A stretch of DNA of 31,612 bases, taken from positions 1 to 31,612 of the IMG/VR virus record IMGVR_UViG_3300008954_000175; one strand, given 5' to 3'. The notes beneath the pieces were generated by a model. The model saw nothing but the letters and a program-made list of their open reading frames with translations, searched no databases and was not told the origin of the DNA. Shown here piece by piece: positions 5,161-17,100 of this stretch (position 1 is its first letter; each line of letters opens with the position of its first letter). The position numbers and the translations under genes are program-made. The DNA is from a virus.

Positions 5161-7866
5161 ATGCCAAAACAAATCTGGAAAATAGATGAGTTTCATGGTG
5201 GGATAAATTCTCACGCTGACCCCAGAGATATTCTAAACAACGAGTTGGCTGCCGCTACGGATGTGGCAGTCAACGAGTTGGGTAAAGTTAGAACTCTTGG
5301 TGGTAACGAGGCAGTTTGGACACAACCCGACGCAGGTGATTCAACAATAGGATTACAACCTGGGTATGGATTATTTCAATTTAGTAATGACATGGATGGG
5401 GCGGATGCTACTGGTGATTTATCTGTTAGTAAAACAAATTATTTAGCATTAGCTGATACTAGAGAAGGGACTGCGACTGTATTAGATATATCAGCTGGTG
5501 GAGGTACATGGTCTAATGGGGCCACAGCTGGAACTGGGGCTGGATTTTCTGATGCTGTTTCTGCTAAAGCAGATATGTATTATGTAGATGGAGTACTAAG
5601 AGTTAATGATGCTGACTTTGGGACTAGCTCATCTCCTACATGGTTTGGGTATGTTGGTGATAACGGTGCTAATAAAGATATGATGGAAAATGCATCTACC
5701 TCGGTATCTTTAACTCAAAAGTTTTACGATTTGCCCTCAAAACCAGAAAAACCAAAGTCTTCAACTTTTGCGCCAGATGAAGCAAATGGAGTCGCAGCTA
5801 AAACTTATACTGAAGCAAATATTGGCATAGTAACACAAACTGAGTTTGCAGGTGGAAGTGGAGATGAAACTTATACTATAACTGATGATAACATTAAAGC
5901 AAGTAGTGGCCCAACCACTATAAACTTAGTTACTGTTACAATAGATGTAGATAGCGATGCGGAGGGTTCTAGCTTAAGAGGTTCTTGGGATTATGATTTA
6001 ATAGTTAGACAAAATGGAGGTGGAAATTCTATTACAATTACTGGAGTAACTGGTAATGGAGCCACTCAAAATCAACATCAATTTTCTTATCCTAGTGGAG
6101 TAAGTGTAGGCACTACTGATTGGGAAATTCGTTTGGAAGTAGATGGGATGTCTCAAGATATAGTGGGAATTTCAGTTTCTAGAGCTGTATTTGAAGAAGC
6201 AGCCCAAGCTTATACAGACCATACAGCAATATTAGCTAATGATGAACATATATTTCATGTAGCATTAGACCAACCAGGAAGTGACCAAACTGGAGCTTTC
6301 GGATGGGATGAAACTTGGCAAGTAGGAATGAGTTTAATATATGATGGGAATCAAGAAAGTCTTATATCTGTATTAAAAAATAAATCAGGAGGATTAGAAT
6401 CTTTTTCATATACAGAAGGAGCTAGGCCTCCAGCTGCAGCTATATTTTGTCAATATTCTGCTAATTGGAATAAAAGAATTACAGGAGCTGTTGTTTATAT
6501 GAAAAGACTTCTTGATAAGCAGTGGTATCCACAATATGAATTAGATTTTGTAAAGGGGATGGGAAAAGCTATATTTTCAAATGTAGAAAGAGCGGTTACA
6601 TATACAACAATAAATAGTGAAGCTCATTATATTTTTCAATTTGCATATGATGATGTATTAGAACCTCAATTTGCACTTACATATGAATCAAGAACTGGTA
6701 TAAGTCATGAAGAAAAATCTATATCTTCAATGTGGAAAACATCTTGTGTTGCAAATAGGAGAGCATATATAGGTAATTTAAAAGTATTTAATGAGGATGG
6801 GACTACTGAAGTACACAACGATAGGATGGTGAGAAGCCTTCCAAATAAGTTTGATATATTCCCAATATCTGAAAGCGTTGATGTTGCTATTAATGATGGT
6901 GAATCTATAACTGCTTTAATAGAGTTTAATGATAGAATACTTCAATTTAAGGAACGAACTTTATATGTTATTAATGCTTCTCAAGATACAGAATTTTTAG
7001 AAGATAAATTACCATATAGAGGAGTATCTCATAAGGCATCGGTATTTAAAACAGAATATGGTATTGTATGGGCTAATAAAAATGGTTGTTTTTTCTATGA
7101 CGGTAGAACAGTAAATGATTTATTAGAAAGAAAAGGAAGGCCTTTAATTACACAAGGTCAATGGGAAAATTTTTTAGGAACATATCCTCTTGTTGGATAC
7201 TCTCCAAAGAAAAGACAGGTAATAGTTGTTGATGATATTTCCAATAATACAAATGGAGCTGGAGATGCTTCTGATGGCTCTTGTTATATATATGATATGA
7301 TTACAACAAGTTGGGTTAAAGGAGCCGCTGGGACATTTGATGCAACGGCAAAATCAAATTTTGTAATAGACTGGAATGGAGATTTATTACATGCTTCAAG
7401 TGACCAAACTAATGATGCATTAGGAGCAGTCGAATTATATAAATGGGATGACTCTGCTGATACAACTACTAAAATGTCTTTAGTAACAAAAGATATAGAT
7501 TTTGGAACTCCAAGTCAAAAGAAATCTGTTAAGAAAGTATACTTAACTTATAGAGGAGAAGGGAATAATGTACAAATTTATTATGGCCCAGATGGTGGAT
7601 TTACTTCAACCTCTTATACTTTTAACAGAATAACTTCAGGCACAGATGGCACAAGTACCAATGCAGACCATACTACAGCTGCTAAATGTATTCCATATGA
7701 TGCAGGTACTACTGATTGGCTATGCGCAGAATTAAAACCATCAGCTGGCTCAGTTACTTGTAATAGTTTTGGAATTAAGATAAGTGGAGATGAATCAGCT
7801 GCTATTGGAGCTAATTTTGAAATCAATGATATATCTATAGTATATAGACCTAAGTCGGTGAAATAA
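5161..7866 (+). CDS. Tail nozzle-like structural protein (gp12-like)
   Basis: This 901-residue protein begins with WKIDEFHGGINSHADPRDIL and NNELAAATDVAVNELGKVRT. This is a recognisable N-terminus of large podovirus tail-tube or nozzle proteins and of similar marine phage proteins ('FxGGlN...dprdi...E...a.nv.v.e.GkirtlgG'). The rest is beta-rich. Residues about 575-660 (ITALIEFNDRILQFKERTLY, then KTEYGIVWANKNGCFFYDGR) look like propeller blades with repeated 'GIVWANxxGCFFYDG' strands. The C-terminal 150 residues form a beta-sandwich-like tail. Its place before the ejection-type genes matches T7-like order (gp12 before gp14-16). The first 60 codons are about 50% GC while the remainder is near 33%, so the gene may be a recombinant. 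Structural nature is fairly sure; the exact position in the tail is less so. Confidence 0.65.
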   Translation: MPKQIWKIDEFHGGINSHADPRDILNNELAAATDVAVNELGKVRTLGGNEAVWTQPDAGDSTIGLQPGYGLFQFSNDMDGADATGDLSVSKTNYLALADTREGTATVLDISAGGGTWSNGATAGTGAGFSDAVSAKADMYYVDGVLRVNDADFGTSSSPTWFGYVGDNGANKDMMENASTSVSLTQKFYDLPSKPEKPKSSTFAPDEANGVAAKTYTEANIGIVTQTEFAGGSGDETYTITDDNIKASSGPTTINLVTVTIDVDSDAEGSSLRGSWDYDLIVRQNGGGNSITITGVTGNGATQNQHQFSYPSGVSVGTTDWEIRLEVDGMSQDIVGISVSRAVFEEAAQAYTDHTAILANDEHIFHVALDQPGSDQTGAFGWDETWQVGMSLIYDGNQESLISVLKNKSGGLESFSYTEGARPPAAAIFCQYSANWNKRITGAVVYMKRLLDKQWYPQYELDFVKGMGKAIFSNVERAVTYTTINSEAHYIFQFAYDDVLEPQFALTYESRTGISHEEKSISSMWKTSCVANRRAYIGNLKVFNEDGTTEVHNDRMVRSLPNKFDIFPISESVDVAINDGESITALIEFNDRILQFKERTLYVINASQDTEFLEDKLPYRGVSHKASVFKTEYGIVWANKNGCFFYDGRTVNDLLERKGRPLITQGQWENFLGTYPLVGYSPKKRQVIVVDDISNNTNGAGDASDGSCYIYDMITTSWVKGAAGTFDATAKSNFVIDWNGDLLHASSDQTNDALGAVELYKWDDSADTTTKMSLVTKDIDFGTPSQKKSVKKVYLTYRGEGNNVQIYYGPDGGFTSTSYTFNRITSGTDGTSTNADHTTAAKCIPYDAGTTDWLCAELKPSAGSVTCNSFGIKISGDESAAIGANFEINDISIVYRPKSVK

Positions 7867-7922
7867 AGAATTGATTTACATGGATAAAAATATTAACTTT
7901 CGGAAATATAAAAAGGTCTAAA

Positions 7923-9248
7923 ATGGCGCGAATATCTCAGTATAAATCCCTCGGTAAAAAGTTGGGTGGGTACAAGGCTACTCAATCAAAAGTGCAATCT
8001 TTAGAGTATGCTAAAAGGCATGCTGATTGGAAGGCTGGAGAACAAAAAGCATTGTATGGACAAATAGGTGGAAGTATCGCTAATATTATTGGGATTGCCC
8101 AAGAGAAAAGACTTGCGAGAGAGCAGTCAGATATGATGGCTAGAGAATTTGGGATTGACCCAGGCGGGAAATTTGCTAAGAGGGTTACAAAAGAAGGAAA
8201 AAAAGATAATCCATGGTTAAATCAAACTGATGCAGAATTTTGGGCTGAATATGATGCTGAAAATCCAATAAAAGATACTCAGTCATCTTTATTTGAGGGG
8301 GAGCCAGGAGAAACATCTCCTATCCCTGACCCAAGAACAGAAGAAGCATATCAAGAAAGTTTAAAAAGATTTTCCCCATCTACTGATAAGTCTGCTTTTC
8401 AATTAGAAAGCGAAGCTTTAAGAACGGCTTCCCCCAAACCTAAATTGGATTATTATCCAACACAGCCTATAGAAAGTGAATATCATAAAAGTCTGGAAAA
8501 TGTAGTAGATACTAGAGGTGTAGTCCCACAGAAAGAACCAATTGCTTTGAGTAGAAGAAATTTTGATGAAAATATTCCATCTTCTATAACAGATGATATG
8601 GCTTTCGATGTTTTAACAGATACAACTCTTGGAGATTTTAATTCTAGTAAAGACGATGTAATTAAACAAGCTAGAGCAGTTGGCGGTGATAGAGCAGATG
8701 AATTAGAAATGGTATTTGGAATGGAATCTAGTTATGGTCAAGACCCTAAAGCTAAAGGGAATATTCTTCAAATAAAAAACAAAGGATTGCTTAAAGAAGC
8801 TGAAAATATAGATTTAGGGAATCCAACTCAAGTTGCTAATTTTTATGTTAATAAGACTTCTGAACTAACTAAAGATTTTAGAGAATATAAAGTTCAAGGA
8901 GGAGATTTAGCCATATCAAAAACAGGAAAAACTTTTGATATATTTGGAGCTTTAGAATCTGAAGGTATTGATGAATCTGGCACTAGATACTTGACTTGGC
9001 AACAAGGAAGAGCAGGAGTCGCAGATATAGCAACTGCTTTAGAAACGGGTAAAATAGGTAAGAAAACAGTTGAAAATATGTTAAATAATTTATCTGAAGA
9101 CCAGAAAAAATCTATTATAGCTGCTCATGGCAAACCTCCATATGATGATACAAAATTATTAGGGTTTTCTAAAAAGAGTGGTACTAAGAATTTTATTCAA
9201 GCTTGGCTTAAAATTCAAAGTACAAAAATGAAGGGATATAAAAGATAA
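7923..9248 (+). CDS. Virion protein with lytic transglycosylase domain
   Basis: This 441-residue protein has a basic helical N-terminus, then a long polar linker (residues about 90-240). The C-terminal domain carries goose-lysozyme-like features. MVFGMESSYGQDPKAKG has a candidate catalytic Glu268 in the E-S-S motif. NILQIKN stands where a GxxQ substrate-loop strand is usual. YLTWQQGRAGVADIATAL (Gln360-Gln361-Gly362) matches the 'HQQGxxG' element of phage-tail transglycosylases. Such enzymes cut the glycan strand of peptidoglycan to let the genome pass through. The expected aromatic AAYN motif is not obvious, so activity may be altered. AAAAGG precedes the ATG. The stop overlaps the next gene (TAATG), and the order fits an ejection module. 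Confidence 0.65.
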   Translation: MARISQYKSLGKKLGGYKATQSKVQSLEYAKRHADWKAGEQKALYGQIGGSIANIIGIAQEKRLAREQSDMMAREFGIDPGGKFAKRVTKEGKKDNPWLNQTDAEFWAEYDAENPIKDTQSSLFEGEPGETSPIPDPRTEEAYQESLKRFSPSTDKSAFQLESEALRTASPKPKLDYYPTQPIESEYHKSLENVVDTRGVVPQKEPIALSRRNFDENIPSSITDDMAFDVLTDTTLGDFNSSKDDVIKQARAVGGDRADELEMVFGMESSYGQDPKAKGNILQIKNKGLLKEAENIDLGNPTQVANFYVNKTSELTKDFREYKVQGGDLAISKTGKTFDIFGALESEGIDESGTRYLTWQQGRAGVADIATALETGKIGKKTVENMLNNLSEDQKKSIIAAHGKPPYDDTKLLGFSKKSGTKNFIQAWLKIQSTKMKGYKR

Positions 9249-9883
9249 TGGCATTTGCAACAGCGGCAGCAACAAAAGCAGCCACATCCGTGGTTCCAGC
9301 CGTGGCTCCGACTCTAGGGGCAAGTCTAGGAGCTGGTTTAGCCTCTGTTGGTAGTGCGATAGCGGGAATGAGTAATCCTCTTGGATGGGCCACTTTAGGA
9401 TTAGGTGTTCTCACCAGTATGTCTGGAACAGGAGCTGAAAGAGCTGCTGGAAGAAGAAAGATGGGATATATTGGAGAGCAACAGGCTATGCTAGAAGGAC
9501 AGGGACAACAAATTGGTGAGTTAGCAGGAATGAAAACAGAGCTAGCTACTGATATATATGGGACAGACCTTAGTAGAAGTATGTTTCAATCTGGTCAGGA
9601 TTTGTACGGACTTACAAGGCAGGGAATGGATTTAACTTCAAAAATAGGTTTTGCTCGTTCTGGTCGGGCTGATTTACAATTACAAAGGGGAACAGAAGCT
9701 GCTGTTCAACAATTTGGATTTCAAAGGCAAGGGCTTCAAGATGTATTGGGCCAAAAGTTAATGGATATATCTGAGTGGGAAGGGGCAGAACAAGGGAGAT
9801 TGGCTTCTGAACAATCAAGATTAAAATATGAAATGGAAGAAGCTAGAGCTCAGAAAAATAAGAAATTTCTAGGAATATTCTAA
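9248..9883 (+). CDS. Hydrophobic internal virion protein, gp14-like
   Basis: This 211-residue protein has an Ala/Gly-rich hydrophobic N-terminus (residues 1-60, with LGASLGAGLASVGSAIAGM and WATLGLGVLTSM), followed by a long polar, Gln-rich helical region to the C-terminus. This shape resembles T7 gp14 and similar short ejection proteins that insert into the outer membrane and lead the channel. The likeness is in layout and gene order, not a claimed sequence match. TAATG overlaps join it to both neighbours, so it is probably made in a fixed ratio with them. Confidence 0.55.
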   Translation: MAFATAAATKAATSVVPAVAPTLGASLGAGLASVGSAIAGMSNPLGWATLGLGVLTSMSGTGAERAAGRRKMGYIGEQQAMLEGQGQQIGELAGMKTELATDIYGTDLSRSMFQSGQDLYGLTRQGMDLTSKIGFARSGRADLQLQRGTEAAVQQFGFQRQGLQDVLGQKLMDISEWEGAEQGRLASEQSRLKYEMEEARAQKNKKFLGIF

Positions 9884-11166
9884 TGGCAAATGGATTAAGT
9901 GATATATTAAGTGCTTATAGACAAGGGGTAGCGTCTGAAAGGCAAACAAGACAAGCTGAAATGTCGATGGCTTTACAAGCTATGCAATTTGAAGCTCAGC
10001 AAAGATTTAGAGAGGAAGGCAGACAAAGAGAAGATGTACTCAGCGCATTGGATTATGCAAAGAAATCTACTACTGAAGCTATTGGTCAAGATGCATCACA
10101 AATATATACAAAGATTAGTTCTCTATCTCCTATTGTAGGCGCCGATATAGACAAAGAGACTGGAGCATTAGAAGGAACAGATAAGATTATTAATGCTTTG
10201 TCAAAGCCTATTAATAAAAAAGGACAATACGGATTTACACCTGCTCAAGCTACCGAGATAGTCAATATAGCAAATACATATTCTATGGCAGCTAAGAATC
10301 CATTACTTGCACAATCAGCTCAAGACTTAGCTGTAAGTTTTGGTAGAAAAGTTGCAAGAGATTATGATATATATGAGAGAACTGGTTTTACTCAATCTTC
10401 TAAGTTTATTAAATCTCTTGAAAGGTCAGGTTTGTTATATAGAGGGCCAGACCCTCTGCAAAGAGACATCTCCTCAGATGTTTTTCTTGGTGTAAATGAT
10501 GCTTTAACTGCTCTTGATAATATTGATAAAGAAAGAATGGAAATTGCTAAAGGAGATTATAAAGTGGATACTCCAATAACTGTAAGTGGAGTTGCTCAAG
10601 ATACAGATGTATCTGGCATAGATTTTAATGCTCTTGCAAATCTAGCTGGAGTAAGCCTTGGTTTAACTGGAGAAGAGCCTGGCCCAGCTTTGAATGTTGA
10701 TTTAGGTGCTATGGATGATACTACTGATGAAGACATACTTGCAACTTTAGACTTTTTAGAAGAGGGAGATGTATCTAAAATTGAAACCAAGCTTTCAGCT
10801 TTATCTTCAGAAATATCTAAGAAAAAGGAATCTTTAAGTTCTAAAATTGATGTTCGAGATGCTCTAATTTCTCAAGTAGATGATGCTAAAGAAAAGAATC
10901 AGGAATTAATTAAAAAAATTAAATATTTTAATAAGTTAGGCGATGAAGCAAAAGTAAGACAATTAATGAAAGAAAGTAGAAAATTGCAACGCGAGATAAG
11001 GTCAGGAAAAGCATCTGAGGAATTAGAAGCTTATAATATGTCGAAAGTAAATCCAAATGCTCTTACTATAGGAGGGTATCATCCAGATTCTATATCAGCT
11101 CAAATAGCATCTTTATCACAAGAAATTGGACAATTAAACAAACAGAGAGTAAAACTTGGCGGATAA
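9883..11166 (+). CDS. Helical internal virion protein
   Basis: This 427-residue, mostly helical protein is rich in Gln, Ala, Lys and Glu. The N-terminus (SDILSAYRQGVASERQTRQA) is like those of several ejection proteins. The middle is acidic (TTDEDILATLDFLEEGDVSK). Residues about 300-370 are a strong coiled coil (ISKKKESLSSKID, DDAKEKNQELIKKIKYFNKL). No catalytic or membrane motif is visible. It starts in a TAATG overlap and its last ten bases overlap the giant gene. By position it corresponds to the middle member of an ejection set (gp15-like), but I do not recognise its sequence. Confidence 0.5.
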   Translation: MANGLSDILSAYRQGVASERQTRQAEMSMALQAMQFEAQQRFREEGRQREDVLSALDYAKKSTTEAIGQDASQIYTKISSLSPIVGADIDKETGALEGTDKIINALSKPINKKGQYGFTPAQATEIVNIANTYSMAAKNPLLAQSAQDLAVSFGRKVARDYDIYERTGFTQSSKFIKSLERSGLLYRGPDPLQRDISSDVFLGVNDALTALDNIDKERMEIAKGDYKVDTPITVSGVAQDTDVSGIDFNALANLAGVSLGLTGEEPGPALNVDLGAMDDTTDEDILATLDFLEEGDVSKIETKLSALSSEISKKKESLSSKIDVRDALISQVDDAKEKNQELIKKIKYFNKLGDEAKVRQLMKESRKLQREIRSGKASEELEAYNMSKVNPNALTIGGYHPDSISAQIASLSQEIGQLNKQRVKLGG

Positions 11167-14100
11167 CCTCACCCTTAAATTAAAAGAGGAACTAGAGAAA
11201 AGACATGGGAAAGCAGTATCAGAGGCTGATGTAGCAGCTTTCTTGCAATCTCAAGTATTTGTCGGCGGAGTTCCGTCCGCCTCCCCTCAAACACAACAAC
11301 CTACCCAATCTCTCTACCCGTGGGAAGAACCAGAACCAGCAGAAGCTCCTCCTTCTTTAGAAGTTGGTAGCGCTTTAAATGCTGTGGGAGTTGGATTGTG
11401 GAGTGCAGTAGATACTGCATTATTTGGAATTCCTGGTCGGTTTGTTGAAGAAGAAAAGTTTTTAGATTTTGAAGACCCATTAGGTAAATACGCTGGAGCA
11501 GTTGGTGGATTAGCTGGATTTATCGCAGGTGGGCCTATGAAATTAGGTGCGAAAGCTGTACAAAGAGTTGCAGCCCCATTTATAAAGAAAGATGGATTTA
11601 GAACTGTTGCAGAAGCTTCTAAGGGTATGCTTAAAAGAGCATCTCAGCATGGAGTAGACAAAAAAGTAGCTAAAGATATTACAGGTCATTATAGAAAGCT
11701 TGCTCAAAAAGCTCAAATAGACCCTGATACTGCAAGAAACTTTGGTAAGAAAGCAACAGATTTATTAGTTAATTATACAGATGATGCTGTAAGGGCGGGA
11801 AGAATTACTCAAGCTGAGTCTATGGCAATTAAGAAAATGTTTGGAGAGAACTTTACTAAAAGACCTCTACAAGATTTTATTGGATTAATGCATGCTAGGG
11901 GATTATTTAAATCTAACCCTAGAATGGCAAGAGTGGCTTCTCATGCAGTTAATGAAGCGTTAATGTTTGGAATGATTGATACTGCATTTGAAGGAGTTCG
12001 TATCTTTGACCCAACTGACCCAGATACTTATTTTGGAATGTCTAATTTTGATTGGACTGCTCCAATGTGGGGGGCTAGCACTGGTCTTGTATTTTCTCAA
12101 TTACAATGGATGAACCCAGTAGGTAAGGGAGCAGCTTGGGGTAGAGATTTTAGAACAGGTGTGAGAGCAGCTTTTAGTAAAAAAGCCCCTTACAAAGAAT
12201 GGAGTAATGACCAATTAAAATCAACAGCTAAATTTTATGGAGAACAATTAGAAAGAACGCTAGAGGGTTCTCATGTTGTATCAATTAATCATGCTGGAAA
12301 AACTGCAAGTGTAGGATTATTATCTGAAAATGTATTAAAACAATTGAATCATAAATTCGGAATGAATGAAGGTAGAAATGCATTAGTTGGGTTTCTTGAA
12401 AAAGAGAGAAATGCTTGGGGCAAAGAAATAATTAAAGCTTCTATGGGAGAGGGAATACACAATATTGGTAAGAATTGGTTTAGGATGCTTGCTGGTGGAG
12501 CCGCTTTTAATTTTCATACTTTTGCTGATATGTTTTTACATGGTACTGAAGTAGGTATACATGATGTATTACCACATTTTCTTATAGGAGCTTATTTGCA
12601 GGTTGGAAGAAATCCAGCCAGTTTTGATTTGAACTCTACTAAGATGAATAGATTGCGTACAAATCTATTGGGACTTGGAGTTAAATTAGAAACATTACCA
12701 TCAGAAATTCCTTCTTTTAAAAATACTCCTAGCAGATTTGTTAATGGAATAAATGAATTAGTACATAAAGAAACTTTAGTTGCTTTTGAAAATAGAGGAC
12801 TAGGAAGCAGGGTATTTGAGGCTACTGAAGGAAAGCTTCCAGAAGGAGAAGTAAGCGCTAAGGTTCAGGGTAATACTAAGTACGAAAGACTTAGAGAGGA
12901 AATGAGTTCTCATTTTGAGTATTTAAAGCCTCTTGATGAAACAAGCGCAAGAGAAGCTAAAGAAGTTGTTGAAATCTTTGAAAGAGAGACTGGGCTAAAA
13001 AGTCTTAAAGAATATGATAGACATTTTGATGAAGCTAGTGTACAAAGTACAAAGAAATTAGAAGGAGAGTTTCCAAATATTCTTGAGAAAGTAAAACAAG
13101 GAGATGAGTTAGGTGAGTTAAAAATCATAAGAGACGAAAAAGGAAGGTATCAAACCCCTGAGACAATTATAGCATCAGAAGAGTTACTTCAAAGGGCAAG
13201 GAATGGTGAGTTGGAATGGATAATAGATGCAAATGGAGAAAAGGTGACTGATGGTAAGTTGGCAGAAAAAATATTAATGGACAAACTAGATGGATATGCG
13301 ATGGTTGTTGAAGCTTCTGCAGCTATGAAAAAATCGAAATCAATGCCAGCTGGGAAAGAAACTATAGAAGTTAAAAATGAAGGTACACTTAGAAATGTAT
13401 TTGAGTCTGTTACCAATGCAGAGCAGAGGATAAATGAAGCATTCCCTAGTAAGATGTCTTATTCAGATGCTTTTACTTTTTCTAATTCAGCCCCAGAGTA
13501 TTTTACTATTATAGGAAGAAATATGGCAATTGAAAGTTCTAAAATGATGAGCCATATTTTTAGTAGAAATTTTGAAAGTAGGGATGAGCTTATATCTCAT
13601 ATGAGAAGAGCTGGATTGCTTGTCGGAGAAGGGGTCACTAATCCTTTATTAAGAACAGACCTAAGTAAAATTGAATTTAGCAAAACAGAAGACGTTGCTC
13701 AGCAGGCAAGAGATGTGGAATTAAGAAGAGTTTTACGCAGAGTTCAAATGCTTCAATCAATGATGGGAGGATATGAAAAATCTCAGGATATAGATAGAGT
13801 AACAGTAGAAAGAGATAATGTAGAAAAGTTGGCTAGTTTTCTTAGTAATAATGGAATTGATGGAATTGGGAGCAAACAAAAGCTTCCAGAGTGGATATTC
13901 CAAGACACTATGAATTACATTATAAGGGATAAAATTAAAAATGCTCCTAATCTACAGCTTGAAGAAATGAACGCTTTTATGAGAATTGCTGATATGGAAA
14001 TGGCAAATTTCAATATGGATTTGAAGAAAGGTCAGCAGGGGTTTGAGATTTCAATGATTGATGAAGCTTTTGTTCCTTCTGGATTTAAATCTCAAGCGAT

Positions 14101-17100
14101 TGAATATAATAATTTTGCTTTGGAAATAATACAAAAAAGTAATGGTTTAATTGAATCAGCTGGTAGAAAGAAAGTAGTTAATGGCAATGATGTGACTGCT
14201 TTATTAGGGGCTTTGCCTAAATATGAAGGAACAGTCGCTCAAGCTCCAGCGAGAGAAGCTTTGTTAGAATTTATTGATAACTTACCGAGAGGACAAAAGA
14301 TTACTCATGCATTAGGTCAATATGTTATGGAGGGTGGTTCTCCAGATGTAATTAATTGGCTTACTAAGAATGGTGTTTTAGAATATAATAAAAAATCCTC
14401 TACTGGTTGGAATACTAATATGGAAAAATTCAATAATGAATTGCAAGCCAGATTACTAAACAGAGTAGAAAAACAAGGATTTACTCCAGAATATGTACAG
14501 GAAACAATAAGAAGAGAAGAACAAGCTGCTAGAGCCGCTATGGATGTAGCTTCTTTACCAGATGCAGACCTTAGATTTGATGCTAATAAGTTTTTAGAGA
14601 AATATAATTTAGATAGAATAGATTATTCTGTGGAGAGCAAAGAAAGAAAAAGAGAGGTTATTGATGAGTTAATATTATCTAAACATGCTCCAAGAGAAGA
14701 TAGAGTCCCATCTCCCGATGTTATAAATAATGTTCTTCAAAGAATATCTGTTAAGAATGATAAAGGGGAGTGGGTTGAGTATAAGAATATACCAGAATCA
14801 GACAAGACTTATGTTAAAAGAAAGATTACAGAGGATGTATTAAAGTTAATTGCGAGTCAATATAATTCTGTAAAAGTTAATTCTTTTAAGCTTGAAAATG
14901 GAAATGTAACAGAGGGAGAAGCGTTTCAACAAGATACTAGGCTTAGAAGATTAATAGGAGATGAATTAAATCTTCCATTAACTATAATAGAAAAAGAAGC
15001 TATTGTATATGAACAATTTGGAGGAAGAATCCATAGAAGATTTATTGATATGTTTGGTAATTCATCTGATTTACCTAAGTGGGAAAGAGATAGAATACTA
15101 CCAATTAGAGAGGAACTTGGAAGGCTTTTAAATATGAGAAGTAGGTCTTTTGGTTCTGAGCATCCAGATGGAATGGTCATATTCCAAATATCAAAAGATA
15201 CTTCTCCTATTGCGATTCCAAGACAAAGCTTGGAGAATATGAATGGTTCTTATGCTAAGTTTGCAGAGTGGGCTCTAAAGAATAAGAATTTAAATGATGC
15301 AATAAAACGTAGAATTACTGAAATAGCTAATAAAATTCAAGATGCAGAAACATATGGGAAACCAACAGAGTATGATTATCAGGTAATGCTATCACAACTT
15401 GTGTTTAATGATATGTTAAGAGGTCAGAAAAAGACTAGAAAATTAGAAGATTTTTTAAATGATGTTGATGTAGAAAAGACAATGGGTAGAATTAAATTAT
15501 ATGATTCAAAGAATTTTATAAAAGCTGATAGACAGTTGGTTTGGAGTATGAGTACAGTCTATCGAGAATCATTGAAAGATAATCTAACTTATGAAGCCTT
15601 AAATAAAGTAATGAGGCAGGATGGATTTGGTGTTGCGATTTGGAATGATGCCGATTATGCAAATGTAAGAACAGAGGTACAGAAGGTTCTTAAAGATAGA
15701 GGGTTTACTGAAAAGCAAATATCTGATTTATTTGATAGAACGTTGGGAGATGCTCATGAAAAAGTATCGTCTTTTGATAGTATAGGATTTGTAAGCAAAG
15801 GACAAATGAGATTTTTACATGCTATGCAGGGACATAATCCTAATTCATATAATCCTGTTAAGCCTGTTATAGCTTCTGGTGGTAGAAGTGGTCAGTTATT
15901 AATGGGCAAAACATTATTTATTTACGATAAAGCATTAGACCCGTTCTTTGAAACCAATAGTGGAGTTGATATATTGTTAGCGTCGACTGGCGCAAAGGCT
16001 TATAATGAAGGTCGTAAGAGAGATGGATTAGACGATACAGTTATAAATCAACCTTATAATAGAATTAACTCTTTAAGACCTATTGGCCAACAAAAAATAA
16101 GGAAAATTCCTATTGATGCTTTAGGATTTAAACCAGAAGTTGATTTAGCCTTTAAAGATGCAAAAGAATCTACAAGTGATTTTAATTATATGAGACAGTC
16201 TGAACTTGATTTAATGTTTAGACAAAACTATGAAACTGATATAAATCGAGCTGTTCAATCAATGAAAGATTTGAATGTTGACCCTATGAGAATAAGAAGA
16301 TTTATATTAGATGTAATGGGGGGAGAAGGGTTAGGCATTGACCCAGCTAGCGGGGGAGCTCAGCATTTAAATAATTTAGTAAGATATTCTTCCATGCATG
16401 TTGATGCAAATCCAATGTCTTATAGCGAACAGATTGTCAAGAATAAAATGTATAATGTATTTATTAATAGCATTTTGAATGGCAAAAGGTCTTCTATTAA
16501 AACAGAGCAAGGTATAGATGCGAGGTATGGTGGTCAATCTCCTATAATACAAGTTGCAGATGCTAGATACAGGTTGAATCCGACTATTGTAGATGCTGAT
16601 GGTAAAATGAAGCTTCGTGGAGAGATAATGATTGGACAACATGAAAGGTCTTCTAGTTTGTCTGATATAGCAAATAGCGGTAGAGATATGGTTCTTGTTG
16701 ATGGGGCTAAAGTAATTGACCCTAAAGAGTTTTTTGGAAGTTACCAAACCAAGAGAGAAGGAAAGAAATATATCTGGGATGATATGATGAGAGAAGGCCT
16801 TAGCCTTGGCGAATTGTACGATATTATAGAGATTGGAAAGAGGGGTGCAAAACCTGGAAAGATTTATGATGTAGTTGTTGATATGTATGAAAATCCTAAA
16901 ATTAAGGATAGGACTGGTCAAAATAGAGACATTTGGATTGTAGATAACTTAGCGGAAGCTGAATCTCAACTAAAATCTATTAAAAGTGGGGTCGGAAAAG
17001 GAAAGAATTTTGCAAATGAAATTACAAGTTATAAAGACCACTATATTATAAAGCATAAGAGTGGAGACGATAAGCATATATATATAAGAGGGACTGAGCC

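Noticed and set aside
16376-16921. Long open frame on the minus strand inside the giant gene (181 codons)
   Set aside because: It is antisense to a continuous 2957-codon gene, has low-complexity Ile/Asn/Tyr-rich content expected from AT-rich shadow frames, and shows no ribosome binding site or motif.
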